From Planotetraspora kaengkrachanensis (GTDB lineage Bacteria; Actinomycetota; Actinomycetes; Streptosporangiales; Streptosporangiaceae), in NCBI RefSeq assembly GCF_016862895.1, contig NZ_BONV01000032.1, positions 97,858 through 161,857 on the forward strand: a stretch of 64,000 bases of DNA. Direction: 5' to 3'. Of this stretch, positions 1 to 9,348 are shown piece after piece; position 1 is the first letter of the stretch, and every line of letters starts with the position of its first letter. The translations under genes and the position numbers were made by a program. The notes beneath the pieces were generated by a model. The model searched no databases. It worked only from the letters and a program-made list of their open reading frames with translations, and had not been told where the DNA came from.

Positions 1-1308
1 CGGCTCCGGCGCGTGCTTGGCGTCGAGGATGGGGTCGACGATGCGCCAGGCCTCCTCGACGGTGTCCTCACGGGCGAAGTTCCGCGGGTCTCCGGACAAC
101 GCACCGGCGAAGATTCGCTCGTAGGCGCTCTCGGTGTAGCCCAGCTGACTCGCGAAGTCGACGGAGACCTTCACCTCGCGGGTGCCCGCGGTCGTCGCCG
201 GATCCTTGGCGAGCAGGTCGAACGTCACCCCCGGACCGGGCTGGAGCCGGAACCGCACGATGTTGGGCGGGGGACGGTCGCAGTCGGGGGACAGGAACAG
301 GGTGCGCGGCGGGCGGTGGAACTCGACGGCTATCTCGGTCGTGGTGACCGCGAGGGCCTTGCCCGCCCTGATGAGGAAGGGGACGTCGGCCCAGCGCCAG
401 TTGTCGATCCATAGCCGCATGGCCGCGTACGTCTCCGTCGTCGACCCCGCGGCGACGCCCGGCGTGTCCAGGTAGCCGTCGTACTGGCCGCGTACCGTCT
501 CGCCAGGTTCGATGGCCCGGACCGCGCACAGCAGCCGCCGCTTCTCGTCGCGCTCGGCCTCCGCGCTTTCGTCGGACGGCGGGTCCATCGTGAGGTAGGC
601 CAGCACCTGCAGCAGGTGGTTCTGCACGACGTCCCTGACGGTGCCGACCGCGTCGTAGAACCGGCCGCGATCGGCGACGTCGAACGACTCGGCCATCGTG
701 ATCTGGACGGAGGCGACGTGCGCCCGGTTCCAGACCGGCTCGAGGATGCTGTTGGCGAAGCGGAACATCAGGAGGTTCTCCACGGCGTCCTTGCCGAGGA
801 AGTGGTCGACGCGCAGCAACCGCTCCTCGGGGAAGTGCCGGTGGAGTTCCTCGTTGAGGCGCTCGGCCGACTCGAGGTCGTCCCCGAACGGCTTCTCCAC
901 CACCAGTCGCGCGTCGGCCGTGAGACCCGCCGCGTCCAGCCCCTGGGCGATCTGCGCGAACAGGGAGGGCGGCACGGCCAGGTAGTGCACGGCGAATCCC
1001 CGGTCGCCGATCGCGCGGCCGACGCCTTCGTAGGTCGCGTGGTCGGCCAGCTCGCCCGAGACCAGTTCGGTCCGGGAGACGAGCGACTCGACCGCCGCCT
1101 CGTCGACCTGCCCGCACGCGGCCGCGACGCTGTCGTGCACGTGCCGGTGGAGCTGTCCGCGATCCAGGTGACCGTGGGCGACGCCGATGATCGGCACGTC
1201 GAGTTTCTTGCGGAGCGTGAGCCGGTACAGCGCGGGAAGAACCAGTTTCCTCGCGAGGTCCCCGGTGATGCCGTACAACACCAGGACCTGCCCCGGTCGC
1301 TCGTTCAC
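1..1308 (-). CDS. zwf: Glucose-6-phosphate 1-dehydrogenase, 3'-truncated by the window edge
   Basis: This enzyme oxidises glucose-6-phosphate to 6-phosphogluconolactone in the oxidative pentose phosphate pathway, in the cytoplasm. The frame stays open from a GTG at 1308 to base 1 (436 codons), so the C-terminus lies outside the window. The N-terminus has the nucleotide-binding pattern [16 protein letters not shown]. The family substrate motif EKPFG follows near residue 150, and RVDHFLGKD, the active-site His motif (RIDHYLGKE in the family), near residue 180. A strong ribosome binding site (GGAGGGGG) sits 4 bases before the GTG, which settles the start. The AT-rich stretch at about 1375-1430 upstream probably carries the promoter. 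Family proteins run about 450-510 residues, so most of the protein is present. Identification is secure; which isozyme it is cannot be told. Confidence 0.95.
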   Translation of the reverse strand, partial: MNERPGQVLVLYGITGDLARKLVLPALYRLTLRKKLDVPIIGVAHGHLDRGQLHRHVHDSVAAACGQVDEAAVESLVSRTELVSGELADHATYEGVGRAIGDRGFAVHYLAVPPSLFAQIAQGLDAAGLTADARLVVEKPFGDDLESAERLNEELHRHFPEERLLRVDHFLGKDAVENLLMFRFANSILEPVWNRAHVASVQITMAESFDVADRGRFYDAVGTVRDVVQNHLLQVLAYLTMDPPSDESAEAERDEKRRLLCAVRAIEPGETVRGQYDGYLDTPGVAAGSTTETYAAMRLWIDNWRWADVPFLIRAGKALAVTTTEIAVEFHRPPRTLFLSPDCDRPPPNIVRFRLQPGPGVTFDLLAKDPATTAGTREVKVSVDFASQLGYTESAYERIFAGALSGDPRNFAREDTVEEAWRIVDPILDAKHAPEP

Positions 1309-1562
1309 GGTGCCCCCTCCACGCCGCCCGCCGGGATGAGAGGCGGGGCCTGCCCCGGACGTTCCCTTCCTCGCAGCTATACCCACATGTCACCCATATG
1401 GATATAAAGCACGCATACCGCTTATATGGCGTTAAAGCGCAGTGGGGTGTCGTCGCTTCAAGGCGAGAGGACGAGCCAGGAGCACAAGGGAGACCCGGTC
1501 ACGACACATCTGCGGAACAGCGGGCTGGACGCGACCATGATCACCGGAGAGGGCCGGGCGGC

Positions 1563-2363
1563 TCAGAGCGCGGTCTTCGCCAGCCAGCGGGCGAGCAGGT
1601 CGCGGTCGCCGAACACCTCGAAGCCGCCGCCGAACGGCTCGCGGCGGCCGTACAGCAGGAGCAGGAGGTCGCTCACGGGCCCGCGCACTGCGACGTCCCC
1701 CTTGCCGTGGCCGTGCGTCCAGGTGAACATGCCGGGGCTGAGGGTGATCGTCCACTCCCCGGACAAGTGCGGGCGGTCACCGGCGGCCGGGACGTCGGTC
1801 GCGTGGAAGTGGAGGATCTCCCCGGCCCCGCCCAGCTCCCGCAGGGGCTCGGCCATCCACGGGGCCGTCTCGATGAGGGCGAGGAACTCGTCGACGCCGT
1901 CGGCGGCCGTGCCGGCCTCGATGTGAGGATCGCGACCGAGGGCCAGTTCGGCGTCGGCGCGGTGGACCGTGGTCTCGTGCAACATCCGCCGAGCCCAGAA
2001 ACCCGCGTCGGGCCGTGCGCTCCACGACCACACCGGAGTGCCGGGATCGGCGGCCCGCAACGCGGCGACCAGCTCGGCGCCTCCCTCCGCCAGCCAGTCC
2101 GGGTACGCGCCGGGGTCGCCGGGCATGGCGACCGGGACCTCGCGGGGCCACAGGGGCTCGGTGACCCGCTCGGCGACGAGATGGCGCACCCAGCGGTGGA
2201 CGACGCCGACGTGCTTCAGCAGCCTCAGCAGGGTCCACCCGGGGCAGCTGGGGACCTCGGCCGCGGGGTCGCCGCCCCGCACGCCGTCCACCAACCGGTC
2301 GATCTCGGCGCTGAGGAGCGCGCAGTTGTCCTCGTGCGATCGGCCGCGTTCGCCTGAGCTCAT
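1563..2363 (-). CDS. Maleylpyruvate isomerase / mycothiol-dependent (DinB-fold) family protein
   Basis: The protein (about 266 aa) belongs by eye to the maleylpyruvate isomerase N-terminal family (MDMPI, DinB-like four-helix bundle), whose members use mycothiol or bind a metal. Supporting features are the N-terminal helix with CPGWTLLRLLKHVGVVHRW, in which the His residues match the metal-binding helix, and the ETTVHRADAELALG segment near the middle, typical of this family. A C-terminal domain with GDVAVRGPVSDLLLLLYGR resembles the family's second (SCP2-like) domain. An alternative in-frame ATG lies at 2375; neither start has a clear ribosome binding site. The gene stands alone between zwf and the marR gene on the same strand. 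The substrate is unknown; in actinomycetes such paralogues are numerous and mostly uncharacterised. Confidence 0.75.
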   Translation of the reverse strand: MSSGERGRSHEDNCALLSAEIDRLVDGVRGGDPAAEVPSCPGWTLLRLLKHVGVVHRWVRHLVAERVTEPLWPREVPVAMPGDPGAYPDWLAEGGAELVAALRAADPGTPVWSWSARPDAGFWARRMLHETTVHRADAELALGRDPHIEAGTAADGVDEFLALIETAPWMAEPLRELGGAGEILHFHATDVPAAGDRPHLSGEWTITLSPGMFTWTHGHGKGDVAVRGPVSDLLLLLYGRREPFGGGFEVFGDRDLLARWLAKTAL

Positions 2364-2436
2364 GGGCTCGAGCATAGATCGACAACCGGAGGGCAGGGAG
2401 TCTCGAGCACGGATCGCCCGCCGGGATTCCCCGGCG

Positions 2437-2916
2437 TCAGGATCGTTCGGCGGTCTCGTCCACGAGCATCTCGAGGATCGGGATGGCCGCCGCCAGCGCC
2501 TCGCGCTGCCGCTGGTCCAGCCTGTCGATGCGCCGGGCGAGCAGCGCAGACCGCTCCCTGCGGATGCGCGCGAGCGCCCTCCTGCCGGTCGCCGTGATGG
2601 CCACCAGGAACGACCGGCCGTCGTCGGGGTCGGGCGCCTTGCCGATGAGCCCGGCCGCGGACAGGGGAGTGATGGTCCGGGTCATCGAGGGTGCGGAGAC
2701 GCCTTCCCGCGTGGCCAGCTCGCCCAGCCGGATCGGGCCGCGCTGCTCGATCCGCGCGAGGGCGGACAGTTGCGCGAAGGTGAGGTCCTGGCTGCCGGAC
2801 GCCTGCGCCATCTGGCGGTGCAGCCTGGCGATCACCAGCCGGAGCCTGCCCACCTCCTCCGGGTCGAGATCCCCACCCGTGGCCTGCCGGGTGTCCTGCC
2901 CGGTCGGGTCACCCAT
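2437..2916 (-). CDS. MarR-family transcriptional regulator
   Basis: A 159-aa winged-helix regulator. The core reads RLHRQMAQASGSQDLTFAQL, then a recognition region around LGELATREGVSAPSMTRT, then the wing GKAPDPDDGRSFLVAIT, all typical of MarR. I place the start at ATG 2916, not at the longer frame's 2949, because GGAGGA lies 4 bases before it. The gene lies 167 bp downstream of the MFS exporter and on the same strand. MarR proteins next to a drug exporter usually repress it and release DNA on binding a small aromatic ligand. A likely operator is the inverted repeat at 4837-4858 in front of the exporter. The ligand is unknown. Confidence 0.85.
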   Translation of the reverse strand: MGDPTGQDTRQATGGDLDPEEVGRLRLVIARLHRQMAQASGSQDLTFAQLSALARIEQRGPIRLGELATREGVSAPSMTRTITPLSAAGLIGKAPDPDDGRSFLVAITATGRRALARIRRERSALLARRIDRLDQRQREALAAAIPILEMLVDETAERS

Positions 2917-3083
2917 CGTTCCTCCGGCTCTTCCGCTGACCTGCCGCAACCATCTCTACCGTACGGGCCGGGACTTCGCGGTCCCACCCCGCGACGGGGG
3001 GCGCCGGACGCCCCGCCGTGCGGGCGGGACCGTGACGGTCCGTCAACTCCGGTGTGCCCACCGCACACGCGGGGGCCCCAACG

Positions 3084-4814
3084 TTATCGGGTGGGGGCCG
3101 CGGCCTCCTCGCGGCCGCGGATGAGGGACGCGACCGCCGCGACGAGCGAGATGACGATCGCGAGCCAGAACACCACCACGAGCCCGTCGTGGAAGGGGCC
3201 GGTGATGAGGTTCGGGAAGAACTCCCGCCCGGTGAGGGTGTGCGCGTTGGTTGCGGGAAGCTGCCCGAGCACCTGCGGCCCGAGGAGTTGCTGGATCGGG
3301 TTGTAGCCCAGGAACGCGGCGAACAGGGTGCCCACCGGGGGCAGCGCGGCGATCGCGTTCGCCGATGCCGCGGGGACTCCCTGGGCGGCGAGACCCGTGC
3401 TGAGCGTGTGCGGCAGCGAGCTCGCGAGACCGGCCACCATCAGCGAGAAGAAGACGCCGATCGACAGCACCATGCCGGCGTTCTGGAAGGTGGCCCGCAT
3501 GCCGGAGGCGGCGCCGCGGGCCTCCGCCGGCACGGCCGACATGATCAGGGACGTGTTGGGCGCGGCGTACAGGCCGCCGCTGAGGCCGTTGAGGAAGATG
3601 AGCGCCGCGAAGGCCCAGTAGTCGAAGTCCGTCGGCAGCGCGAGCAGCCCGAGGAACGACACCGCCATGAGCACGAGGCCGCTCGCGGCGAACAGGCGGG
3701 CGCCGAACCTGTCGGACAGGTAGCCGGCGAGCGGACCCGCGGCCAGGAACCCGACCGTGAGCGGCAGCAGGTAGATGCCGGCCCACAGGGGAGTGTCCTC
3801 GTAGTTGTAGCCGTGCAGGGGCAGCCAGATGCCCTGCAGCCAGATGATGAGCATGAACTGCAGGCCGCCGCGTCCGATCGACCCCAGCAGGGTCGCGGCG
3901 TTGCCGCCGGCGAAGACCGCGTTGCGGAACAGCTTCAGCGGGAACATGGCGTCGGTGACCCGGGTCTCGATGTAGCAGAAGAGCGCGAGCAGGACGACGC
4001 CGCCGATCAGGCCCGTGAGCACCCACGGGCTCGTCCACCCCATCGTGTGCCCGCCGTACGGCTGGATGCCGTACGTGATGCCGGCGAGCAGCGCGGTGAG
4101 CCCGACGGCGAAGGTGACGTTGCCCCACCAGTCGATCTTCGCGGGACGGCGCACGCCGGTGTCGTGCAGGGAGCGGTAGGCCCAGATGGTCCCCACCACG
4201 CCGATCGGCACGTTGATCCAGAAGATCGACCGCCAGTTCCACTCGGCGAGCAGGCCGCCCAGCACCAGGCCGATGAACGAGCCCGCGATGCCGGCCACGA
4301 TGTTCACGCCGAGCGCCATGCCGCGCTGCCGGGCGGGGAACGCGTCGGTGATGATCGCCGCCGAGTTCGCCATCAGCATGGAGCCGCCGACGGCCTGCGC
4401 GACCCGCCAGCCGATCAGCCAGAGCGCGCCGGCGCCTCCCTGGTACGGGTCGAACGACAGCGCGATCGACGTCAGCGTGAACAGGAGGAAGCCGGCGTTG
4501 TAGATCTTGATGCGTCCGAAGATGTCGCCGAGCCTGCCCAGGCTGACCACGAGCACGGCGCTGACCAGCATGTAGCCCATCAGCATCCAGAGCAGGTAGC
4601 TGACGTTGCCGGGCTGCAGGGGATCGAGCCGAATCCCGTTGAAGATCGCCGGAAGCGAGATCAGCACGATCGAGCTGTTGATCGTGGCGATCAGCGTGCC
4701 CAGGGTCGTGTTGGACAGTGCAACCCACTTGTAGTGGGGGTGATCGGAGTCGATCCGCGGCGTACCACCCCACCTGCGCTTCGACGTGGTCTCGAGTGTT
4801 CCCTCGGCCGCCAT
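3084..4814 (-). CDS. MFS drug exporter, DHA2 (EmrB/QacA) family, 14 TM
   Basis: A 576-aa inner-membrane proton-driven exporter. The order of hydrophobic segments fits 14 transmembrane helices, as in the DHA2 group. The cytoplasmic loop after TM2 has the major-facilitator signature [13 protein letters not shown], and TM5 carries the antiporter motif C-like segment [21 protein letters not shown] glycine-rich half-repeat, [17 protein letters not shown], starts the second half. The start ATG at 4814 follows GGAGGGGG at good spacing. The marR gene follows in the same direction, so the two are probably co-regulated. The substrate cannot be read from the sequence. Confidence 0.88.
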   Translation of the reverse strand: MAAEGTLETTSKRRWGGTPRIDSDHPHYKWVALSNTTLGTLIATINSSIVLISLPAIFNGIRLDPLQPGNVSYLLWMLMGYMLVSAVLVVSLGRLGDIFGRIKIYNAGFLLFTLTSIALSFDPYQGGAGALWLIGWRVAQAVGGSMLMANSAAIITDAFPARQRGMALGVNIVAGIAGSFIGLVLGGLLAEWNWRSIFWINVPIGVVGTIWAYRSLHDTGVRRPAKIDWWGNVTFAVGLTALLAGITYGIQPYGGHTMGWTSPWVLTGLIGGVVLLALFCYIETRVTDAMFPLKLFRNAVFAGGNAATLLGSIGRGGLQFMLIIWLQGIWLPLHGYNYEDTPLWAGIYLLPLTVGFLAAGPLAGYLSDRFGARLFAASGLVLMAVSFLGLLALPTDFDYWAFAALIFLNGLSGGLYAAPNTSLIMSAVPAEARGAASGMRATFQNAGMVLSIGVFFSLMVAGLASSLPHTLSTGLAAQGVPAASANAIAALPPVGTLFAAFLGYNPIQQLLGPQVLGQLPATNAHTLTGREFFPNLITGPFHDGLVVVFWLAIVISLVAAVASLIRGREEAAAPTR

Positions 4815-4836
4815 TCGGCCAGCCCCCTCCGGGTGT

Positions 4837-4858
4837 TTAGTTAATTTAGGTCAACTAA
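4837..4858. promoter_or_regulatory. Inverted repeat, candidate MarR operator before the MFS exporter
   Basis: The arms TTAGTT (4837-4842) and AACTAA (4853-4858) flank a 10-base AT-rich centre, about 22-43 bases upstream of the exporter start. The site is strongly AT-rich against a GC-rich background. MarR operators are typically imperfect palindromes of this size over the promoter. Binding by the 2437-2916 protein is inferred. Confidence 0.55.
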
Positions 4859-5350
4859 CTATATGGGAGCCGTCCGGAGTGGCGCCGCCCAGATCCGGCA
4901 TGCCTTGTGTAGATCGTCCGCCACCGATGTGCTCTGTCCGCGAATGGCCTGGTGGCCTCGTCTCCGGGGGAGGACGTGCCGTCGGCCCGGCCGGTGAGTT
5001 CGGTGATCTTCGACGAACCTTCGGCTTCTGTTCGGATTCGATTCACCGGATCCGCGAACAGGGAACTTGTCCAACAAGAACGCCACCAGTAAAGTCCCGA
5101 ACGGCCTGATTCGGGCTGTCTGGAGATATTCGCGTCACGACCTGATGCGGAGCGTGAACGCGAATTGAGGCTCGGATGACCTGACCGCCGGACGTTTGCC
5201 GGACCACGTCTGGACCACGTCTGTGCCGGTCTTCCCTTACCGTCGCCGCCCGGAGCGCACGTTCGCGCTCACGGGAACGTGCCAAGGTCGCTCGATCCGG
5301 ACCTGTTCCCCGGATGCCGCGAATCAAGAAATTCTCGAATGGATGAGACT
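4859..5350. other. Non-coding region between the MFS exporter and the DUF4190-like gene
   Basis: About 490 bp lie between two divergent genes. The region is less GC-rich than its surroundings. I found no convincing ORF, hairpin or RNA family in it. It must hold the promoter of the DUF4190-like gene, but I cannot assign -10/-35 boxes with confidence. A short direct repeat (GGACCACGTCT twice, near 5199-5221) is present and is not explained. Confidence 0.4.
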
Positions 5351-6019
5351 ATGAGCTCCCCCGTACCGCCCCCCGCCGGTCACCCCGGTCAGCCTCACGG
5401 CGAATTCCCCGGTCAGCCGGGTCAGCCCGGTTACCCCGGTCAGCCCGGTTACCCGGGTGGTGATCCGTACGGATACGGCGCCGTGCCTCCGGCGAAGTCC
5501 TCGAACGGCGTCGCCGTCGCCGGATTCATCCTGGCGTTCCTGATCTCCCCGATCGGGTTCATCCTGAGCATCGTCGGCCTGGTCCAGGCCCCCAAGCGCG
5601 GCGGGAAGGGCAGGGGCCTGGCGATCGCCGGCATCATCATCTCGCTGCTCGTCACGGCGGGCTGGACCGGGCTGACCATCGTCGTGGTCAACACCGTCGG
5701 CAAGAACGTCGCGACCGTCCTCGACCCCGGCTGCGTCTCCGGGCAGAAGGTGCTCGTCGACGACGCCCTCAAGCTCTCGTCGGAGCCCACCGCGCTCAAG
5801 AAGGAGCTGACGTCGATCGTCTCGAAGCTCAACGCCGCCGCGGACAAGTCCGAGAAGGACGAGGTGCGCAAGGCGATGACCACGCTGGCGGGCGACTACG
5901 ACGAGCTCCTCACGGCGCTCAACGAGCAGACCGCGCCGTCCTCCGACATGGAGGCAAGGCTCACCAAGGACGCCAACGCCGTCATCTCCCTGTGCACCTT
6001 GGGCGCGCAGACCCAGTAG
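5351..6019 (+). CDS. DUF4190-like membrane protein with a proline/glycine-rich N-terminus
   Basis: A protein of about 222 aa. The first ~45 residues are a low-complexity PGQPG/GYPGQPG repeat, common at the cytoplasmic N-terminus of actinomycete membrane proteins. Two transmembrane helices follow: GFILAFLISPIGFILSIVGL, then GLAIAGIIISLLVTAGWTGL. A basic PKRGGKGRG loop between them matches the DUF4190 pattern. The remaining ~110 residues are extracytoplasmic, helical, lysine- and alanine-rich, with two cysteines (GCVSG and SLCTLG) that could pair. An in-frame ATG also occurs at 5339; neither start has a strong ribosome binding site. No function is known, and neighbours give no clue. Confidence 0.7.
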   Translation: MSSPVPPPAGHPGQPHGEFPGQPGQPGYPGQPGYPGGDPYGYGAVPPAKSSNGVAVAGFILAFLISPIGFILSIVGLVQAPKRGGKGRGLAIAGIIISLLVTAGWTGLTIVVVNTVGKNVATVLDPGCVSGQKVLVDDALKLSSEPTALKKELTSIVSKLNAAADKSEKDEVRKAMTTLAGDYDELLTALNEQTAPSSDMEARLTKDANAVISLCTLGAQTQ

Positions 6020-6034
6020 AAGTCCGGGACGCTC

Positions 6035-6060
6035 CCGCGCGTGGCTGTCGCGACGCGCGG
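6035..6060. terminator. Hairpin between convergent genes
   Basis: CCGCGCGT (6035-6042) pairs with ACGCGCGG (6053-6060) around a 10-base loop, just after the DUF4190-like stop and before the end of the opposing hydroxylase gene. There is no T-run, so it is only a candidate actinomycete-type terminator. Confidence 0.4.
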
Positions 6061-6117
6061 GGCGTGCGGCGGACCGTCCCGGGTCTCGAGCACAGGGACA
6101 GCCCTCGTGCGGCTGCG

Positions 6118-7443
6118 TCAGGACGCCTCGGCCATCCGGCGGGTGAGCAGGGAGTCGCGGATCTCGCCCGCCCGGACGGCCGTCGTGGACAGCAGGGTGG
6201 AGGCGAGGCCGTGGCTGTGCTCGGTCCCGCCCTGGAGGTAGATGCCCGCCGTCACGCCCGGGGTCAGCTCAAGGCGATGGTCGCGGGCGACGCGGACGGC
6301 GTCCTCCTCGTCCCGCAGGCAGAGCTTGGCGGCCTCGCCCAGCACCGTGCCGATGTCGTGCGGACGGTAGCCCGTCGCGTGCACCAGCACGTCGGAGCTG
6401 AGCACCTCGCGCTCACCGGTCGGCAGGAACTCCACGGTGACGTCGAGGCGGCTCTCGACGGGCCGGACGTCCCTGATGCGCGAGACGTTGAGCATGCGCA
6501 GGCGCTCCCGCCCCTGAACCTTCTCGCGGTACATCGCCGCGTACAGCGACTCGATGAGGTCCATGTCGACCACCGAGTAGTTGGTGCCGCGGTGGTAGTC
6601 GACGAGTGACTGCTTCACGCCGGGCGGCGAGTTGAAGTACACGTCGACGGCTTCCGGATCGAAGATCCTGTTCGCGAACGGGCTGTCGTCCGCGGGGGTG
6701 TAGCCGTACTTGGCGAACACCGCGCAGACCTCGGCGTCCGGGAAGGTGCGGTGCAGGTAGTCGACCGCCTCGGCGGCGCTCTGCCCGGCGCCGAGGACGA
6801 TGGCCCGCCGGACGGGCACTCCGGCGCCGGACAGTTCCGCGACGCGCGGGATCAGCTCGCTGTTGTGCCACACGCGGTCGGACAGGACCGTGCCGGGCGG
6901 CAGGTGGGGTTCCAGCCCGACGGCCACGGAGACGTTGCGGGCCCGCCGGACGACCGTGCCCCCGACGGCGGACCGGTCGCGGCTGACGACGTCGAACCAG
7001 CGGACCTCGCCGTCTTCCGACGTCACCGGTTCCACGGCCACGACCTCCGCGGAGTACTCGACCAGGTCGTCGACCCGCGCCGCGGCCCACTCGAAGTAGT
7101 CGTGGAACTCGACGCGCAGCGGGAAGAGCGTCTTCTGGTTGAGGAAGTCCACGAGCCTGCCCTGTTCCCGCAGGTAGGACAGGAAGCTGTAGTCGCTCGT
7201 CGGGTCGCGCATGGTGACCAGGTCCTTCAGGAAGGACACCTGCATCGTGGCGTCGTCGATGAGCATCCCCCGGTGCCAGCCGAAGCGCGGCTGCTTCTCC
7301 AGGAACCCGGCACGGATGCGCTCACCTGCGGGCAGTGCTGCGTTGTGCTCCTCCACGGCTATCGCGAGCGCCAGATTCGACGGCCCGAAGCCGATCCCCA
7401 GGACGTCGTAGATGGTGTCCGGACCACTCTGCAGTGTCTTCAC
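6118..7443 (-). CDS. L-ornithine/L-lysine N-monooxygenase of siderophore synthesis
   Basis: This is a 441-aa flavin-dependent N-hydroxylase (SidA/PvdA/IucD family) that makes the hydroxamate precursor, most likely N5-hydroxyornithine, from amino acid, NADPH and O2. Near the N-terminus is the FAD motif GIGFGPSNLALA. VLGAGQSAAEAVDYL in the middle is the NADPH site, and VLVHATGYRPHD near the C-terminus is the conserved ATGY motif. I chose the GTG at 7443, which has GAGGGAGG upstream. The ATG at 7473 has no ribosome binding site and almost abuts the iron box. The gene is divergent from the formyltransferase gene across that iron box. Ornithine is favoured over lysine because NRPS module 3 carries a hydroxyornithine code; the protein alone does not prove it. 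Confidence 0.92.
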   Translation of the reverse strand: MKTLQSGPDTIYDVLGIGFGPSNLALAIAVEEHNAALPAGERIRAGFLEKQPRFGWHRGMLIDDATMQVSFLKDLVTMRDPTSDYSFLSYLREQGRLVDFLNQKTLFPLRVEFHDYFEWAAARVDDLVEYSAEVVAVEPVTSEDGEVRWFDVVSRDRSAVGGTVVRRARNVSVAVGLEPHLPPGTVLSDRVWHNSELIPRVAELSGAGVPVRRAIVLGAGQSAAEAVDYLHRTFPDAEVCAVFAKYGYTPADDSPFANRIFDPEAVDVYFNSPPGVKQSLVDYHRGTNYSVVDMDLIESLYAAMYREKVQGRERLRMLNVSRIRDVRPVESRLDVTVEFLPTGEREVLSSDVLVHATGYRPHDIGTVLGEAAKLCLRDEEDAVRVARDHRLELTPGVTAGIYLQGGTEHSHGLASTLLSTTAVRAGEIRDSLLTRRMAEAS

Positions 7444-7479
7444 CGCGGCATCGCCTCCCTCAGCGGGCCACATGCTAGA

Positions 7480-7498
7480 TAAGGTTAGCCTTACCTTG
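7480..7498. promoter_or_regulatory. Iron box (DmdR/IdeR-type) between hydroxylase and formyltransferase
   Basis: The 19-mer TAAGGTTAGCCTTACCTTG matches 14 of 19 positions of the recalled DmdR/IdeR consensus TTAGGTTAGGCTAACCTAA. It sits in the 88-bp gap between two divergent siderophore genes, so one site can repress both in iron-replete cells. The regulator gene itself is not in the window. Confidence 0.85.
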
Positions 7499-7531
7499 CA
7501 AGAACGGGTTTCGACCGAGAGGATCCACACC

Positions 7532-8479
7532 ATGCGGGTCGCCATGTTCGGCTACCAGACCTGGGGCCACCGCACGCTGCAGGCTCTGCTGGACTCCGGC
7601 CACGAGGTGGTGCTCGTCGTCACCCACCCCAGGAGCGACCACGCGTACGAGAAGATCTGGGACGACTCCGTCGCCGACCTCGCGGCCGAGCACGACCTGC
7701 CGGTGCTGCTGCGCAACCGGCCCGACGACGCCGAACTCCTCGCGGCGATCCGCGACGCGGCGCCCGACATCATCGTGGCCAACAACTGGCGGACCTGGCT
7801 GCCCCCCGAGATCTTCGACCTCCCGCCTTACGGCACGCTCAACGTGCACGACTCGCTGCTGCCCGCCTACGCGGGCTTCTCCCCGCTGATCTGGGCGCTC
7901 ATCAACGGGGAGAAGGAGGTCGGCGTCACGGCCCACCGCATGAACGCCGAACTGGACGCCGGCGACGTCCTGCTGCAACGGGCCGTGCCCGTGGGGCCGT
8001 CGGACACCGCGGCCGACCTCTTCCACCGCACGGTCGACCTGATCGGGCCGATCGTGCGCGAAGGGCTCGACCTCATCGCGGCGGGCCGTGCCGAGTGGGT
8101 GCCGCAGAACCGCGCCGACGCGAGCTTCTTCCACAAGCGGTCGATCGAGGACAGCCGGATCGACTGGACCTGGCCCGCCGAGGACCTCGAGCGCCTGGTG
8201 CGCGCGCAGTCCGACCCGTACCCCAACGCGTTCACCTACCACCGCGGCGAGCGCATCCGGATCGTGTCCGCCACGATCTCCCAGGCGCGTTACGGGGGCA
8301 CCCCCGGGCGCGTCTTCATCCGCGAGGGTGACGGCGTCGTCATCGTCGCCGGCGCCGACGCCAGGAACGGCAGGCGGCACGGATTGGCGGTCCGGCGGCT
8401 GCGCACCGACGACGGCGTCGAGCACGCGGCCGCCGACTACTTCAGCGCCATGGGCGGCTACCTCACCGCGCGGCCCTGA
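7532..8479 (+). CDS. Hydroxyornithine formyltransferase (Fmt-like, CchA-type)
   Basis: A 315-aa protein of the methionyl-tRNA formyltransferase fold. It is expected to transfer a formyl group from 10-formyl-tetrahydrofolate to N5-hydroxyornithine, giving the N5-formyl-N5-hydroxyornithine ligand known from coelichelin. The catalytic triad of the family is visible: Asn and His in LNVHDSLLPAYAG, and Asp in ELDAGDVLLQ. A C-terminal Fmt-like domain follows, with WTWPAEDLERLVRAQSDPYP. The start ATG at 7532 follows GAGAGGA. Its location beside an N-hydroxylase, and its divergent iron box, point to siderophore synthesis and not to tRNA charging. The 3' end overlaps the convergent ABC ATPase gene by 17 bases. 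Confidence 0.9.
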   Translation: MRVAMFGYQTWGHRTLQALLDSGHEVVLVVTHPRSDHAYEKIWDDSVADLAAEHDLPVLLRNRPDDAELLAAIRDAAPDIIVANNWRTWLPPEIFDLPPYGTLNVHDSLLPAYAGFSPLIWALINGEKEVGVTAHRMNAELDAGDVLLQRAVPVGPSDTAADLFHRTVDLIGPIVREGLDLIAAGRAEWVPQNRADASFFHKRSIEDSRIDWTWPAEDLERLVRAQSDPYPNAFTYHRGERIRIVSATISQARYGGTPGRVFIREGDGVVIVAGADARNGRRHGLAVRRLRTDDGVEHAAADYFSAMGGYLTARP

Positions 8480-9344
8480 CCTCGGCTGCGCTGACCTCGA
8501 CGGCCCTGAGCTCGGCGGCGCCGTCCGCCGTGTCCGCGCCCGCCCCGTCGTGGTGGCGGCCCATCGGGATGACGAGAGGCGTGCCGCTGACCGGGTCCGT
8601 CATCACCTGGCAGCGCAGGTCGAAGACCTCCTCGACCGATCGGGCGGTGATGACGTCGGCGGGCGCGCCCTCGGCGACGATCCGCCCCGCCTTCATGGCG
8701 ACGACGTGGTCGGCGTACCTGCAGGCATGGTTGAGGTCGTGCAGGACCATCACGACCGTGCGGTTCTCCCGCCGGTTGAGGTCGGTGACGAGGTCCAGGA
8801 CGTCGATCTGATGGGCCAGGTCCAGATAGGTGGTCGGCTCGTCCAGGAGCAGCACCTCGGTGCCCTGGGCGACGGCCATCGCGATCCAGGCACGCTGACG
8901 CTGGCCGCCGGAGAGCTCGTCGACGGGACGGTCGGCGAGGTCGGTCAGCCCCGTCGCGGCCAGCGCGCCGGCGACGGCGCGCTCGTCGGTCTCCGACCAC
9001 TGCCGCCACCATGTCTGATGGGGAGACCGGCCCCGGCTGACCAGGTCGATGACGGTCAGCCCCTCGGGGGCCACCGGGGACTGCGGCAGGATTCCGAGCC
9101 GCTGGGCCAGTTCCCTCGTCGACACCGACTGCAGGGCCCGCCCGTCGAGCCGTACGGCGCCGCCCCTGGGCGCCAGCAGGCGGGCGAGGGCGCGCAGCAG
9201 TGTCGACTTGCCGCAGGCGTTGGCGCCGACGATGGCGGTCACGCGGCCGGGCGGGACGGCCAGGTCGAGGTCGTCGACGATCAGCCGGTCGTCGTACGCC
9301 AGACGCAGCCCGCTCGCCCGCAGGTCCGGGCTTGTGGTCGACAT
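8463..9344 (-). CDS. Fe-siderophore ABC transporter, ATP-binding protein (FecE/FepC type)
   Basis: A 293-aa cytoplasmic ATPase that powers ferric-siderophore import. Walker A is GANACGKST, with Ala-Cys in place of the usual Gly-Ser but all phosphate-binding positions kept. The signature is LSGGQRQRAWIAMA, Walker B is VLLLDEPTTYLD, and the H-loop is VLHDLNHACRYAD; all fit the FecE/FepC group. The start ATG at 9344 has AGGAGG 8 bases upstream. It is the last gene of a three-gene importer operon (10464-11489, 9349-10467, then this). The last ~40 residues are an Ala/Glu-rich tail beyond the family core. Confidence 0.92.
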   Translation of the reverse strand: MSTTSPDLRASGLRLAYDDRLIVDDLDLAVPPGRVTAIVGANACGKSTLLRALARLLAPRGGAVRLDGRALQSVSTRELAQRLGILPQSPVAPEGLTVIDLVSRGRSPHQTWWRQWSETDERAVAGALAATGLTDLADRPVDELSGGQRQRAWIAMAVAQGTEVLLLDEPTTYLDLAHQIDVLDLVTDLNRRENRTVVMVLHDLNHACRYADHVVAMKAGRIVAEGAPADVITARSVEEVFDLRCQVMTDPVSGTPLVIPMGRHHDGAGADTADGAAELRAVEVSAAEVRAAR

Positions 9345-9348
9345 CCGT

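Noticed and set aside
68..1393. Long minus-strand open frame over zwf in another phase
   Set aside because: Its protein is Arg-rich with no homology pattern; the zwf frame carries clear dehydrogenase motifs.
1390..1430. CCATAT...ATATGG inverted repeat upstream of zwf as an operator
   Set aside because: Arms are short and the spacing irregular; treated only as AT-rich promoter sequence.
7444..7473. ATG at 7473 as start of the N-hydroxylase
   Set aside because: No ribosome binding site and it abuts the iron box; GTG 7443 has GAGGGAGG.
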